The notes under the pieces are model-generated. The model was not told the origin of the DNA. It made no database searches and worked only from the letters and a program-made list of their open reading frames with translations. A stretch of 64,000 nt of DNA, from NCBI GenBank assembly GCA_003342895.1, contig PTFA01000158.1, positions 941,921 to 1,005,920 of the forward strand, written 5' to 3'. This DNA is from Casuarius casuarius (lineage: Eukaryota > Chordata > Aves > Casuariiformes > Casuariidae). This document shows, piece after piece, positions 1 to 11,982 of this stretch; the stretch's first letter is position 1, and every line of letters begins with the position of its first letter. Position numbers and translations under genes: made by a program.

Positions 1-2218
1 TTACCCGTGTTATGAGGCTTGGACCTAGAGTGAAATCTTGTTTTATGTAAGGATTCAGACCTCCCCTAGAGCTTTGGATCTGGGTCAGATTCAAAATCAT
101 CAGAAGACTGTGCTCTGAATCCGGTACGTTTGTCCTGCAAAAGTGTAGAAATGATAACAGATTATCTAATATTGCAAGATAAGTGCTGCTCAGAATGATT
201 GCTGTCCCTCATAAAACTTATCTCCTGAGATTCCCACCATATAAATGCATTTTATTGGCTGGATTATGAACTTTCGAAATAAGTTTGGCTCTTTACATTT
301 TTTTGTGTTTTAGTCATCCAAGTTATTAAAAACACAGATAAGAAAACATATTTCAAAATGATAAGTTTTATCTTAGGGATGTCCCTTGTGGTTGCCAGTT
401 CCTTAGAAGTTTACTGTTGGCTTATTTTCCCTGATTAACAAGCATTGTAGTCCACTAGAACAGAAAGTTTTTGATTAAAAAAATGCATGCAGCTTCTAAT
501 GGCCCCAATAAACATGGTAATTCCCCCTGATGTCTCATCTCCATTGTTATCCCGTGTTGTAAATCAGTAGCAGTGCTCCTTCCTCCAAGCCACTGACAAA
601 GACTTCACCCTGGATCAAGAGGAAATGCGACCGCCCAAGGATGCAGAGCAGTCAGAACACTTACTGGCAGGCCAGACCTCATCACCACGAGCAGTCTGTG
701 CACCAAGACACAACTCTGTCTGTACTTACCTGAAAGGAGAGCCATTGCCAAAGTCCCAAGCGCTAACACTGCTAACAGCCCCCCCCAGAGACTACAGAAC
801 AGAGACTATTGCTGTTTTAACTGCAAAGTTAACCCAGAAAATGGCTTAGGACAAACAGCAACCCTAAATATTATCAGTGCTCACTGTCATAAAAAGCACT
901 TCCATTTGCCTCTTAGAAATTCATTTGGAAAGTGGATGTTTGTAGAGAGATTTCTTCTTTTCCTATATACATTCTTTTTTTAATTTCCCTTTAAAGGTTT
1001 TGCTGCTAGCTTACGTGGCAGATTGGTTATTTTTATTATGCCGAAGTACCAGATATGGTGCATAAATTGGATCCATATAGCGTTGATGATACTGCAGCTC
1101 TGCTCTAACATCGATGGGTACAGAATACCAGAGGACTTTAATTAGGTTTCTTGTAACAGTCTCTGTGAGATGAGATGAGTGGTTAGAGACACCAGTTCTT
1201 TGAGATACTCAACCCAGATCCAAATGAAAAATGAGGACAGTAGTATGACAAATATCATGTAACTTTAAAATTAATAGACATTATATTTGCATTTTTATGA
1301 AATAAAACCTTAGTTAATAAGCAATATTCTTCTATTTAGCAAAAAAAAAAAATCAGAAATGAGACTTTCTTAATCTCAGAAAAATCTCAGTTACAAATGT
1401 TCTGTCCCACTCTGGGCTTTGTATGCCTGATATACTGTACAAGAACTTTTGTCTAATGAATTAATTAAGTAATAATTAACAGCCAGCTGGTGGCAGTTGG
1501 CAAACAGAGCCTTTGGCTCTTAACACTGGTTATAATCCTGAGATTTATACTACCAAAATCAACAGACCACTTTTCCTGGCTGTTCTGCTGTACCAGTTTG
1601 TAGGCTGCTCTTCTCCACACTGCTGTTGGCAATTCTGGAACTTCATGGCAAGTTTCACAGTTTTAGGCACAAGTTGCTGCTGATTCTGCTTGTGCAAAAT
1701 GGCTTGGAAATGTGAAGTAAGAGCAGAGAAAGGTGCAGAAACCAGGTGGCAAATTCGAAGATGTAACTGTTTACCTGCAAAAAAAAGGTTCTCATTTTTT
1801 AAGCATTCTCCTGAATGCTGCAAGTGTGAGGTGGGCAAAGTGGTGGCTTTGTCCCACAGCATGCAGGCAACCACCTCCACGACAGCTCCCCTCCAGCGCA
1901 CGCACTGGTACCACATTGCCGTCCCACTGCATGAGCGGCGCAAGTTGTTTGATGCTGACTCTGATCCTGGGGAGACACTAGGAGCCTGAGGAAGGGAAAG
2001 ATGGAGCAGTGGTCTCCATTTTCCTGCCATTACAGAGATGTCACCTACTGGGCAAGACATTTTGAGATGAAAAAGTGAGGAAATGCTGTGCCCTAGCTTT
2101 GGGAGTCTAATGACTTAAAAGAGCTCCAGAAGTACCTGAATTAGGCCTGCTCTGTGGTATCAAGCGTGCCAGCCATGCGTGCACAGATAAACTTGTAAAG
2201 TTTTTCACAAGTCAAATA
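1..2218. other. Intergenic DNA, no gene recognised
   Basis: AT-rich, unremarkable single-copy sequence. Open frames here are short (under about 170 codons), lie on both strands and lack any recognisable domain, splice context or codon pattern. A run of 12 A lies near 1,341. I see no RNA gene and no repeat family that I can name. Confidence 0.7.
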
Positions 2219-2396
2219 TAACTTGCAAGGCCACTCTCCAACACCTTGCAAGGCCACTCTCCATCATCTTTGAAAGGTCATGGTGATCGGCAGAGGTGCC
2301 TGAGGACTGAAAGAAAGCAAGTGTCACTCTAGTCTTCAAAAAGGGCAAGAAGGAGGACCCAGGGAACTACAGGCCAGTCAACCTCACCTCGATCTG
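2219..2396 (+). mobile_element. CR1 LINE fragment (start of reverse-transcriptase region)
   Basis: The plus strand reads as a decayed piece of CR1 ORF2. With in-frame stops, it gives the familiar run VPEDxKKASVTLVFKKGKKE followed by DPGNYRPVNLTSI, the N-terminal motif of CR1-type reverse transcriptase. Both ends are truncated and stop codons interrupt the frame, so it is a dead copy. Its 5' part carries a local tandem duplication described separately. The family call rests on recall of CR1 sequence; a RepeatMasker run would settle family and divergence. Confidence 0.8.
2223..2263 (+). repeat. Two-copy 18-bp tandem duplication inside CR1
   Basis: The 18-mer TTGCAAGGCCACTCTCCA occurs at 2,223-2,240 and again at 2,246-2,263, a 23-base period. 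The second copy runs directly into the CR1 sequence CATCATCTTTGAAAGGTC, so this is a small duplication of the element's own DNA and not a target-site duplication. Confidence 0.85.
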
Positions 2397-5051
2397 GCTT
2401 CTGCCATTTTTCCGCTTCCTTGCAAATGTAAAATACTGAGGAGGCTCTTTACTCTTCTTCATTGAAGACTTCGCTTCTATTTCTCATTAAAGAGCACATT
2501 TCATACATCTGGGAAGAGAGGGAATGCCATGGAAAAGGAAAGATAACCTCCTGCTAGAAGACTAAGGCAAATGGAGACTAGGAAGGGGTATGCATTGGTT
2601 TGTCCCTCTTAAATACAATATCAGACCAATTAAATGTCTGTTTGCTTAGGGCTGTATGGGTTTATATTGTAGTGTTGTTGCAACAAGTGTGCAGTACAGG
2701 TTAACACTGTTCAATAGTGGGTGGCAATTGAGCAACAGAAAGACATTAATGAACTGTAAGAAATTTAGAGTAAAAAGGCAATTAATTACATGCCTGGAAA
2801 CAATGATTATGTAGAAAGATTTAGAAAATCTAGCCAAGTATAACTTGGTGACAGTGCTAGGGGACCTTGAAAGTAGTTACCATACAAGTACACGTAAGTT
2901 TAAATTTCAAAGGGAGGATAGACCATGAGGTAAGGTTATGAGTAATAGTGAAGCTATGCAAAGGAAACTTTAGGATGAATTACAGGAAAAAACAATTAAT
3001 TTCGCTGAAGTAGTTTAGGCTCAGACTCCCAAAGGAAGCAGGAAAATCTCCAAATTTTTGTCACCTGAAAGCAATCTATTAGACGTTCCAGCCAGTGGAT
3101 GGTTGAGATCAGTCCTTTCTGGCCTCTGTGGATTATGGTAGATATCTAATAGTACATTTTAATGAACTCAGCTTGCCATGAGCCTATCTCTCTAAAGACT
3201 CAAACTAGGTTTTCCAGGTATCTGCAAGTCTAAAGAAATGTGCCTGCTTTTTTTTTTTTAAAAAAAAGCACCTTAGAAGAAGGTTTCTGTGTCCTATCTG
3301 CCTTTTTAAGCTCCTAAGTATCTTTGAAATATAATCTCTAGTGCAGAGATGAAGAGAGCATGTGAGTATTATTAAATCAAACTTTCAATGAATAAAATTA
3401 TCTTGTGGCAAACAAACCTTTAGGGAGAGGATGAAGAAAATACCATACTGTAAATATAACTTTGGAACTTTTGGCAATTCCTGGTGTGACAGATCATTGC
3501 TATCATATAAAATAATAAACAGTGCATTTCAAATTGCAAAGACTACTTTCCAGTTTATCTTATCAGGTAGGTAAGATTAAGAAGTGGCCAACTTGGATGG
3601 TACTCTTTGTTGTCTGTGAATGATGGAAAAGATAACATTCTCAGGTGAATAGGATGACAAAATCTGGACTGTGTCAGAAAGCAGGAAGATATGCTTGCAG
3701 AAGCAGTAGAAAAATTACAGTGAGTTTAAAATGATCAGCAAAAAACATCTCCAGCACCTCCTGGCAGATTAGAGGAGGCTTTACTTTCTTCCTGTAGCTG
3801 TCCTCAAAGACCATCTCTAAATCATAGCGTATAATGAGGGCACTGAGGCTCCCTGGACAAACTCCAGTAGCTACAGCTGAGTGAGCCCTTCCTTTCTCAC
3901 TCTGATACCAGGAGAAGGGGAAGTGGCAGCAACAGCTCCCAGTCCCTTCGCAGCCCTCCTACTGATACCCCCTCTCAGTGCAATTCTTTCCTCTTCCCGA
4001 AACAACTCGTTTCTGTCTGCTGCTTTCTTAGCAGCTGACTTCCAACACCAGGGAGATATAAACAATTTCTTCTTATTCCCATTTGTGGTAACATGTATTT
4101 CTGCTGCTGTCCCTTCACCCTCTGGCATGACTCAGAGAGATTTTCCGCCAGGAGCGCAGATTCCAGAGCACACCTGCAACAGGCTTTGTAAAGTCTGGGG
4201 ACATTTTTCTTTATAAATGCCCATCTGACTTTAAAATCACAGCCTTAGGAGTATGCCACTGAGACTTCCGTGGAAGTCCGTACATGGTCACACAGTACTA
4301 ATTAATCAAGTTATTCTGCCTTCAGTGGTTTAAGTCAGTGTATTCTTTTGCAGATAGATCAAGTGCACAGGCACTTTCTAGGCTCAGCTGAGATGCAGTT
4401 AATTGCTAAGCAACAGAAACTCCACTAATTTCTATCTATTTTAGGCTTCTATGTACTCAACCTCTTTTGAAAATATAACTTGGAACATGAAGTTACTCAG
4501 GTGCTTTACAAAGTTTTGCTTTTTCTCTGTGTATTTTATGGGCTGCTTTGAAAGCCTTGAATATTTATAAAACTACTTTTAAGATTGTTTGCAAGTCATA
4601 GGAATTTAGAAGCTCACTAGGTAACACACTTCAAAGGGATTGGATTTGATTTAGAGACTGAAAATTATTTGTAAGTTACTTCTAACCTTTTAATTAAATT
4701 TTCAAGAGCTAGAGAAAGTTATTATCATGTTCATCCTATCCAACCTACTTCAAGCTGTATCTTTGCCTATTATTGGTTTTGAAGCCATTTGGACAGTTAA
4801 TAATTGATTTTAATTCTCCGAAAGACTGAGAATAAAAATTACAAACTTAGATTCTCAAGAATAAACCCTCAGCCATTCAGATTTTGTGTACAATTACATA
4901 CTGCATTTCAATTTATGATGTGAGAGTTATGGTATTTCCTTCTACTACCAATTAAAATAATGGAGTATCTCCTGCAGGAGTGATAACACTGCTTATGTTC
5001 TGATCTCAACTCTAAGTAGGAAAACAAATTAAATTTTGGGGTAGGTATGAT
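2397..5051. other. Intergenic DNA, no gene recognised
   Basis: AT-rich sequence with a T11/A9 homopolymer junction near 3,249-3,269. The overlapping open frames at 3,871-4,216 on opposite strands have no recognisable domain and are best treated as chance. No RNA gene or named repeat was recognised. Confidence 0.65.
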
Positions 5052-5125
5052 ATCCTCGGCTGGTATAAATCAGCATAATTGCACTGAGTCTAGTCAAATT
5101 ACATCAATTTACATCAGCTGAGGAT
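5052..5125. repeat. Imperfect inverted repeat, possibly ancient MITE-like element
   Basis: The arm at 5,052-5,070 (ATCCTCGGCTGGTATAAAT) is matched by the reverse complement of 5,107-5,125 (ATTTACATCAGCTGAGGAT) at 16 of 19 positions, with a 36-base loop between. The sequence style (GGTATAAATCAGC ... TTTACATCAGCTGAGGATCTG) resembles old dispersed hairpin or SINE-like repeats common in sauropsid genomes. I cannot name the family. The structure is seen directly; the mobile-element origin is inference. Confidence 0.5.
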
Positions 5126-7798
5126 CTGACCCAAGCTCCCAGGGTGATTAATCTTTCTTACACACTCCAAAACTTATGGCAACTACATTTTCATGTGTAA
5201 GTCCTCCCTTCAACACCTGCCAGAAAGGTTAATAAATAGATTCACTGTGCTATAACCTTAATGCTTCCTTTTCCTAACATGCATAAAACATCTGGTGCAA
5301 TATGTCATTCTTAAAATCTGTCACCCATCTTTACCCAAACCCTAAACAAAGATACACTTTTTTCCAATAATCTCTATTTCTCAATATTTCCTTTCACGTG
5401 CCGCTTCAAAACTATTCTTTCCAGGTCCAGTTCCAGATAGAAATAGAAAATTTGCCAAACAGGATTAGAGCTGTTGTGTGTGTAGTCTAACCACAGATGC
5501 ACCTATGTAAATACAAATGAAGGAAGAAAAAATGAAGCAAAGGGTCCCTTTGCTCCTGCAGGGAATCAGTTGAAGCAGAATATCTGAACAGTGTTACTGT
5601 CACAGCTTGTGTACGTTGGAATATCTATTGCATCGTTGCTTATTTGGTGACTACTGTGAGTCTGATCCTCTTCTGTCTTCCATCTGCATGAGCCTGTGTA
5701 TATGTCTAACCTCTTTGCATACTGATGGAAGGGCTGTTCTATGGCAGGAGAAATAGTACTGAATCCACACTGCGGGAAATGCTTGGAAGAAAGCCCATGG
5801 TCACAGACACAGGATAACCCAAACAGGAGACAGAACGTCATGGGAAACCAGGCGCCATCACTTCTGCTGCTTGTGGAACTACTTGTTTATATCTGGTTTC
5901 CGGGTGAGGCAGGAAATATTGTAATATCTCAGAATTTATTCTTCTTTTGGCATTTCAAAGTTGAACTGGGAAAAGAAGTTTCTAGAGTCCTCCATCCCAA
6001 TTTCATCGATGCCACAGGGGCATATCCAGCCTGAGCTGAACTAGGGAATGAAACGGGAAGAGATAGTACCACCATGGAGCACAGAGCAGAGGTCCTATGG
6101 TGACTGTAGTCCCTTAACCTTTCCCCATAACCTGGGATAGGCCTACAGTGCCGTACCTTCAGTTTAAGATCTAGATTTCAGTCTGCTCCAATGCAGGAAA
6201 ATGGTCTTCTTGGTTCAGGCTGAGTGTAGCAAGCTTCCTTCTTGTGTGCGTGTCCCTCAGCTGCTTTACACAGGAGGCAGACAGGTCCCTGTGCTTGGGA
6301 TCCTGGAGAGATGGTATTTAAAAAAGAGCACTGCCTACCCACAAGATGCTTGTTTGCAGGACATCTGGCTCCTCCATTGACTCTGCTGGAGCAGAGGTTC
6401 CCACTGATTGCTTCTCGGAGGTTAAAAATAGTGAACAGACAGTAAGTATTAAGAGCCTTTAACCTGCTGCCAAATGAACACTGGGATTCCAGTTCCCTGC
6501 ATGAGTGAGCTCTGGTCACCTCCAGGAAAAATTAGTCCAAAAAAGATCTTTTTTTGTTGGAGCAGGTTTGTCCTGCAAGTAGCACTGAACAGTGATGCTT
6601 TCACAAGTAGGTGTCCTGAACCTCAGCTCTTGGATCTTATGGTTACTGAAAGCATCTTCAGTCACAGGCACAAGTCTCTGGGTATGTGAAGGGCTCACGG
6701 GGCACCAGGAACTCTTCCGTGCCTTTCCCTTGGACAGTTTAACAATTCGAACAGTTTTAACAAAAAGGAAATTTGCCCCTGACAGATACAGGCCACAAGG
6801 TCCAAAGTATTTTTCTCCATTGGTAGTGGAATAGGTCTCCCTTTTGTGACTTTTCTTCTAAAAGGGCTTTCTAAATCCTTTCAGGTGTCAGTTGATTTCT
6901 TCCTACCCAAATCAGCGTGCTCTGACTGGCCCCAGAATATGGAAAACACAAAATACTTTTTTATGACAGGCAGTAGAGAGAATGGTAAAAAGGCTAAACT
7001 GATACTTTGTTACACCGGGTTTGTTAGTGGAATTGCATTGAGTAGTTATTGAGTACAGTGGACTTACGATCGTATAAAATCGTATCTTGATAGGCTGATA
7101 ACTGTGTATAACAGATGCTACTTATGTCTGTTCCATGCTCGCAACATCTTTTAACAGTACAATCATCAGCACATCTATCACGTTCAAGTTCTTGGCAAAA
7201 GAACATTAATTTAGAATACGATGAACTGAAGATAAGCCCACAAGCATACACAAAATTGGATGGTTACTTTAAAGCATGAGAGATCTCCATGGTAATGTGG
7301 TGTATGGGAATGTACTTCTTTTTTCTGGTCTTTTCACTGTGTTTCTTCTATATTTTATTATGTCACTGACGAGTGCTTGGAGACCGCCGTTGATTTGACA
7401 CAGTGGTCCAGCAGACCCTGCTATCTCCTTCAGTAGAAATACCTCTGGTCCACGGCCACTGGTGCAACAGGTAGCAGGACGGACAAAATGGGTCGCTCTC
7501 TTTTCCCTTAGTTCTCTTCTTTCCATCATCATTAACACCGTTAACACAACAGGCCTCGGCGCAATACTCCTGATTTCTTACAGTAGACGTGTTGCATATA
7601 TTTTTATGTTCTTTCCCAGCTGGAAAGGCAGCTGTAAAGACTTGCGCTGCAAGTCCGTAATTCAACGTACTAGGGAGAGGTTTCTCTTTCCAGGCCACTG
7701 CAACCGTATGCAATCTTAGTCCTGGAAATAAGTATGTGGCTCTTTTACCTTTCTATATGTTTCCTAAATAATGTTAACGACACAACTGTGGTGCTGGA
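5126..7798. other. Intergenic DNA, no gene recognised
   Basis: No supported gene. Several minus-strand open frames between about 7,024 and 7,713 are rich in Cys, Lys and Glu and look mildly protein-like. They lie in different frames, lack splice-site continuity and match no family I know. Confidence 0.6.
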
Positions 7799-8040
7799 AT
7801 GGAACGGCAGAGGGAGAGGATGGCAAGCGCGGTCGGAGGAGCGTCAAGCTTATGTGAAAGCAGCATTTCAGTGACTCGTTCACCTATCTCAAAGCACAAT
7901 GAGCGAAAGGGGGGAATGGATACGAGGCGTCCTGATCCTGCCAAAGCACACGCTCGCGCTTCCAGGCAAAGCGAGCAAATCCAGACCGACTCGCTCCTGC
8001 CCCAGGTCCTCTCTCAGGAGGCTGTGTCCCCCCCCCATGA
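7799..8040. promoter_or_regulatory. CpG-dense patch, possible orphan CpG island
   Basis: From 7,799 to about 8,010 CpG dinucleotides are frequent (for example AGCGCGGTCGGAGGAGCGTC and CACGCTCGCGCTTCC), unlike the CpG-poor flanks. It abuts the minisatellite at 8,050. It might be an orphan CpG island or a former promoter. No TATA box, initiator or coding first exon can be supported, so the regulatory role is only inference. Confidence 0.3.
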
Positions 8041-8049
8041 CAGCTGTGA

Positions 8050-8402
8050 CCCCACAGGTACCGTGTGGGGGGAGGCACGTTATCGCTGCCTGTGCCCCAC
8101 AGGTGCTGGGGGTGTCACCACTCCCACCACACAGGCAGAGATGGGGTGCAGTGGCAGGGCTGTTACCTCTACTCCAGCCCCACAGGTACCGCAGAGGGGG
8201 GTGGTGGGTGGTGTCTCCATTGCTCCCCCTCTGGCAGCAGGTAAGGGGGGTGGGTTGTTATTTCCACCCTGTCCCACACAGGTGAGGTGAAGGAGGGGGG
8301 ATGTAGTTGCCATCCCTGCCCCACAGGTGAGGTAGGCAGGCTGTTAGCTCCCTCCTGCCCCCATGTCGGGATGAGTGGTGTTTTTCCACCTTTGCCCCAC
8401 AG
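8050..8402. repeat. Diverged GC-rich minisatellite with recurrent CCCCACAGGT
   Basis: The motif CCCCACAGGT (or a close variant) recurs at 8,050, 8,095, 8,178, about 8,273, 8,319 and, partly, 8,395. Each copy is preceded by a pyrimidine-rich CTGC or CCTG stretch and followed by a G-rich run. Spacings of about 45 and 75-95 bases suggest a decayed repeat of roughly 45 bp and its multiples. Open frames across the block on both strands are a composition effect. Each motif also resembles a splice acceptor fused to a donor. Confidence 0.6.
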
Positions 8403-10285
8403 TGGCTAGTGGGGTGGAGTGCAGCCACAGCACCATCCTCTCCCCTCCCGCCTGGGGAGTCTCCAAGAGGTCGAAGTGTGTCTGGGCTGAAGGAGGAGGC
8501 CAACGGATGGTATCTGGGAAAGGCAGACAGGTTGGGATAGCACAGGAAGGACCAGGGAACGTGAGTTCATGGGGGACCCCAGAAGACAACGAATGGTCGG
8601 TCTTCTCTAGGGAAAGGCATGTCTCCATGAGGTGGTCTGTGAAGCGGATGAGGGAGTGAAGGCCCTGCGTCAGCCCGTGGCATCGGCGCTGGAGGTTTTC
8701 AGACAGTACCAAGGGGACAGGACACCCTGGCTCTGCTAGTGAGCACTGGTGGCAGCTGCAGGTGTTACCCAGTCATCAGAGCAATGAGCATCTAAAGAGA
8801 AAGCACTAAACTCCTTGAGGAACTCAATAAAAGAAAACATCTTGCAGGGGCCGAAGGAGCCAGTGGGCATCTGGCTCTGAGACCTAATGGACACCACCAG
8901 GTGGGAAACTGCCAGAGAGGGCTATACGCCTACAAACTTAACAAGCTAGACCTTTGATAGCCTTAACAGTTTCCATATTGCAGGTCTTTCTCTTCCCCTT
9001 TCCTCTCATCTTCTCCCATTTTATAGTGTGTAATGGGCTGGGAGGTCGCGAGTCCCTAACATCTATTTACACTCACATCTTAAGAAGTTCACCAATGCTT
9101 TGCTTATGGATGTATTTTTTCTTTTTCAAAGCATTGCAAGCAGTAATAACTCACTGTTAGCTGAAGTGAAGAAGAAAGAAGTCTGAAATGTCATAGCAAA
9201 GTAACCTGACATTTTCTAAGAGTTTGGTTTTCAGGCACTTTTACCACGAACAAATCGCTATGGCTAGGGACTCTAGCTCTCTTTACGGCTGGTTCAAGTT
9301 TAATGCTCAAACAGGTGAATAACATGTCTAGCCCAGCGCACAAAGTGTAGCCCAGGCACATAAACAGACACGTTTAAATCCCCTGCCACCCTTTATTTAA
9401 GTGCCAGTGCTCGTGCAGATTTTGCAGAAGAGACTAAAGAAGTATTTGCCTTACATAGAGGGGCGTGCACTCTTGTTCCCTTCTCAAACCCCTGATTTCT
9501 ACGCAGAGAGCGTATTTCCAGCCCTGGAAAGACACGTTCTCAGCAGAAGCACAACCCCGGCGCAGATAGCCACCAGCAGGCCTGGGTGCTGGCTGGGGTA
9601 CTGACACATTGTGCAGCTTGTTCTGCGTTTCGAAGGATGCTCTTAGGCCATGGTGAATTTAGGTTGTGATATTCACAAACAAGAGTCAGTTTATCTTTGT
9701 TAACATTTTTTTTCAGAGTTTTTTCCCCCTGCTTCTCTGTTCCTTCATTTTCATTTCAGACCTCCTAAAGCTTTCTGTCACCCCAGAGCGCAGCCATTTC
9801 TTTCAGCCCTCTGCACTATTAATGAGGGTTTAGTTCTGGTGAGGAGGCCAGAACGAAAGGGCAAGTGAAGGGAAAATCTGACTGTAGCTCGTATCTTGGG
9901 GAAATAGAATTTTTTTCCAGTCCGCAGCATATCTATATTAAGACAGTCCTCTCTCAGTCCCCATTTGTTCATTCTCACTTTACTCTAGCACGGAGTAGAG
10001 GTTTCTGTTCTCACGTTTATGCCAGATTTACTGCTTGTGAACCTGTGCTCCAGCTAAGGGAGCAGAAACTTTCTATGGTGTATAAGACAGAAAGGCAGGA
10101 ATGGTAATAGGTTTTTTTTCCAAGTCAGATACTGGTGCTGGCTTGGTAAAATTAACTACTTTTATGTGTATCATGGCAAATTCTTCTCATGGGTGAGTGC
10201 ATGAGTGACAGGAAGATATTTCAGACAGCAGTGAAGCTCTCAATGCCTACGTTCAATCTTCTTGTGCAGAAGTTATGCTAGGAAG
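8403..10285. other. Intergenic DNA, no gene recognised
   Basis: No supported gene. The stretch 8,750-8,950 has a plus-strand AATAAAA and a style reminiscent of an old solo LTR (GGACACCACCAGGTGGGAAA). I see no paired TG...CA ends or target duplication, so I do not call it. Confidence 0.6.
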
Positions 10286-10324
10286 CAAACAAACAAACAG
10301 TCTCTCTCACTCTCTCTCTCTCTC
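10286..10324 (+). repeat. Compound microsatellite (CAAA)n plus (TC)n
   Basis: Three to four CAAA units are followed by TCTCTCTCACTCTCTCTCTC. This is a short simple-sequence repeat with one interruption. Confidence 0.9.
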
Positions 10325-10734
10325 AAGAAACAGAAGAGGAATGACCATCGGTTTATTTCATCTTGTAAAAATTAACTCTTGTTTCCCCCCACTGAGCTTC
10401 CATTTATCTCCTTTATTTTCATAAAAGGGAAAGGGAACTATAGATTAATGCCTCACATCACATGATATCTGATCTATCAAAAAGCAGCACTGATGAGATC
10501 CAGAGATGATAATAATGTAGCTGAAGAGATTGTAGCCATGCTTCAGAGTCTTCAGGATGGTCTAAGTGAAATAGTGTCTCACTCCCACCACTGTCTTACA
10601 CTGTGTCAGTTCTTCCCATGTGTACCCAGATCACAACAAGAAGATGAACGCAGCATATTGTAATACTGCTTTGCTGACATAAGTGGCTTTATGTTGACCT
10701 GGAGTAAGAGAGTAGAGTAAGCTTATATCTATTT
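10325..10734. other. Intergenic DNA, no gene recognised
   Basis: Single-copy AT-rich sequence between the microsatellite and the CR1 element. Nothing else was recognised. Confidence 0.6.
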
Positions 10735-11982
10735 TATAGACAACATGGATTTACCAAGGGTAAACCATGTTCAACTTCTAAGATGACATACCTGAATCGA
10801 TGGATGAGGGAAAAATGATGGATGTCATCTACCCTGACTTTAGCAAGGCTTTCGACATGGTGTCCCATAGCATTCTGGTCTCCAAGTTAGGTTAATAAGG
10901 TCTGCATAGGTAGATTACTAGGTGGCTGAAAAGCTAGCTACGTTGTCAGGCTCAAAAGGTTTTGGTTAATGATTTGTACTCTACCTGGAAGCTGGTTATA
11001 AGTGGAGTTTGTCAGAGGTCTGTTGTGGGATGTATCCTGTTTAGTACCTGTATCAATGAGGAGGAGACAGAATGCACCTCATCAAGTTTGCAGGTGACAT
11101 TAAACTAAAGGAGGGAGAGAGGAAGAGCAGTTGATACTTGAGGGCAGGGCTGCCATTCAGAATGACCTAGACAGGCTAGAGGAAAGGGCCAACACGAACC
11201 GTGTAAAATTCAACAGAGGCAAACGCAAAGTCCTGCACCTGCATCTGCACCATGGGAAGAACCCATTGCAATGGTACTGACTGGCTGTGGAGCAGCTCAG
11301 CTGAAGAGGTCCTGGGAGGTCCTGATAGACAACAACCTGAACATGAACCCAGTACTGTACTCTGGCAGTGAGGAAAATTAACAACGTACTGGGCTTTATT
11401 AACAGAAGTGTACCCACTTCTTTTGGTTTGAGGGAAGTGATTATTCTCCTTTACTCAGCATCTGTTAGATCACACATGGAATACTGTGACCAATTTTGGG
11501 GCACACAGTAAGATAAAAATGTTGATAAACTTGAGCAAGTCTAATGAAGGGCAACCAAAATGGTCAGGGGTATGGAGCACATGCCCTGTTAAGGAAGACT
11601 GAGGGAAATAGGCCTGGAGAAGAGAGGTATTCACATTTGGAGGACCTAGGAGCAGCCTTCCCATATCTATGAGGAGGTCATCAGGAAGACAGAGCTCTTC
11701 ACAGTGGTTTTTTGGTGGTAGGGTGAAAGACAGTGGACACGAGCTGAAACAAGAGAGGGTCCAACTTGATATAAGGAAACATTTTCTCACCAGGAATACA
11801 GACAAGGAATGAAACAGATTGCCTAGAGAGACTGTGGACTTTGGAGGTTTTCAAGACCCAAGGGGTTATAGCTCTGAGCACCCTGGTCTAAATTCAGTGT
11901 TGGCTGTGCTTTGAGCAAGAGAATGGAGTAGAGATCTCCCAACGTCTCCCTCAATGTGAATCATTCTATGATTCTATGATTT
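10735..11982 (+). mobile_element. CR1 LINE, 5'-truncated, with 3' end
   Basis: A decayed CR1 of about 1.25 kb in plus orientation. Near 10,827-10,885 it reads as the reverse-transcriptase block YPDFSKAFDMVSHSILVSKL, where CR1 normally has a DFSKAFDTV-type motif. Further on come DLDRLEERAN-like and HELKQERVQLDIRKHFL-like segments of the ORF2 C-terminus in shifting frames. The element ends with two ATTCTATG octamers at 11,963-11,978, the hallmark of the CR1 3' terminus. Frameshifts and stops make it inactive, and the 5' truncation is typical of the family. The exact 5' boundary is approximate. Confidence 0.9.

Noticed and set aside
7024..7713. Minus-strand Cys-rich frames (75, 92 and 116 codons), considered as a secreted peptide gene
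   Set aside because: Frames differ, there is no signal peptide or consistent cysteine spacing, and no family was recognised.
8750..8960. Possible solo LTR of an endogenous retrovirus
   Set aside because: No paired TG...CA termini or target-site duplication could be found by eye.
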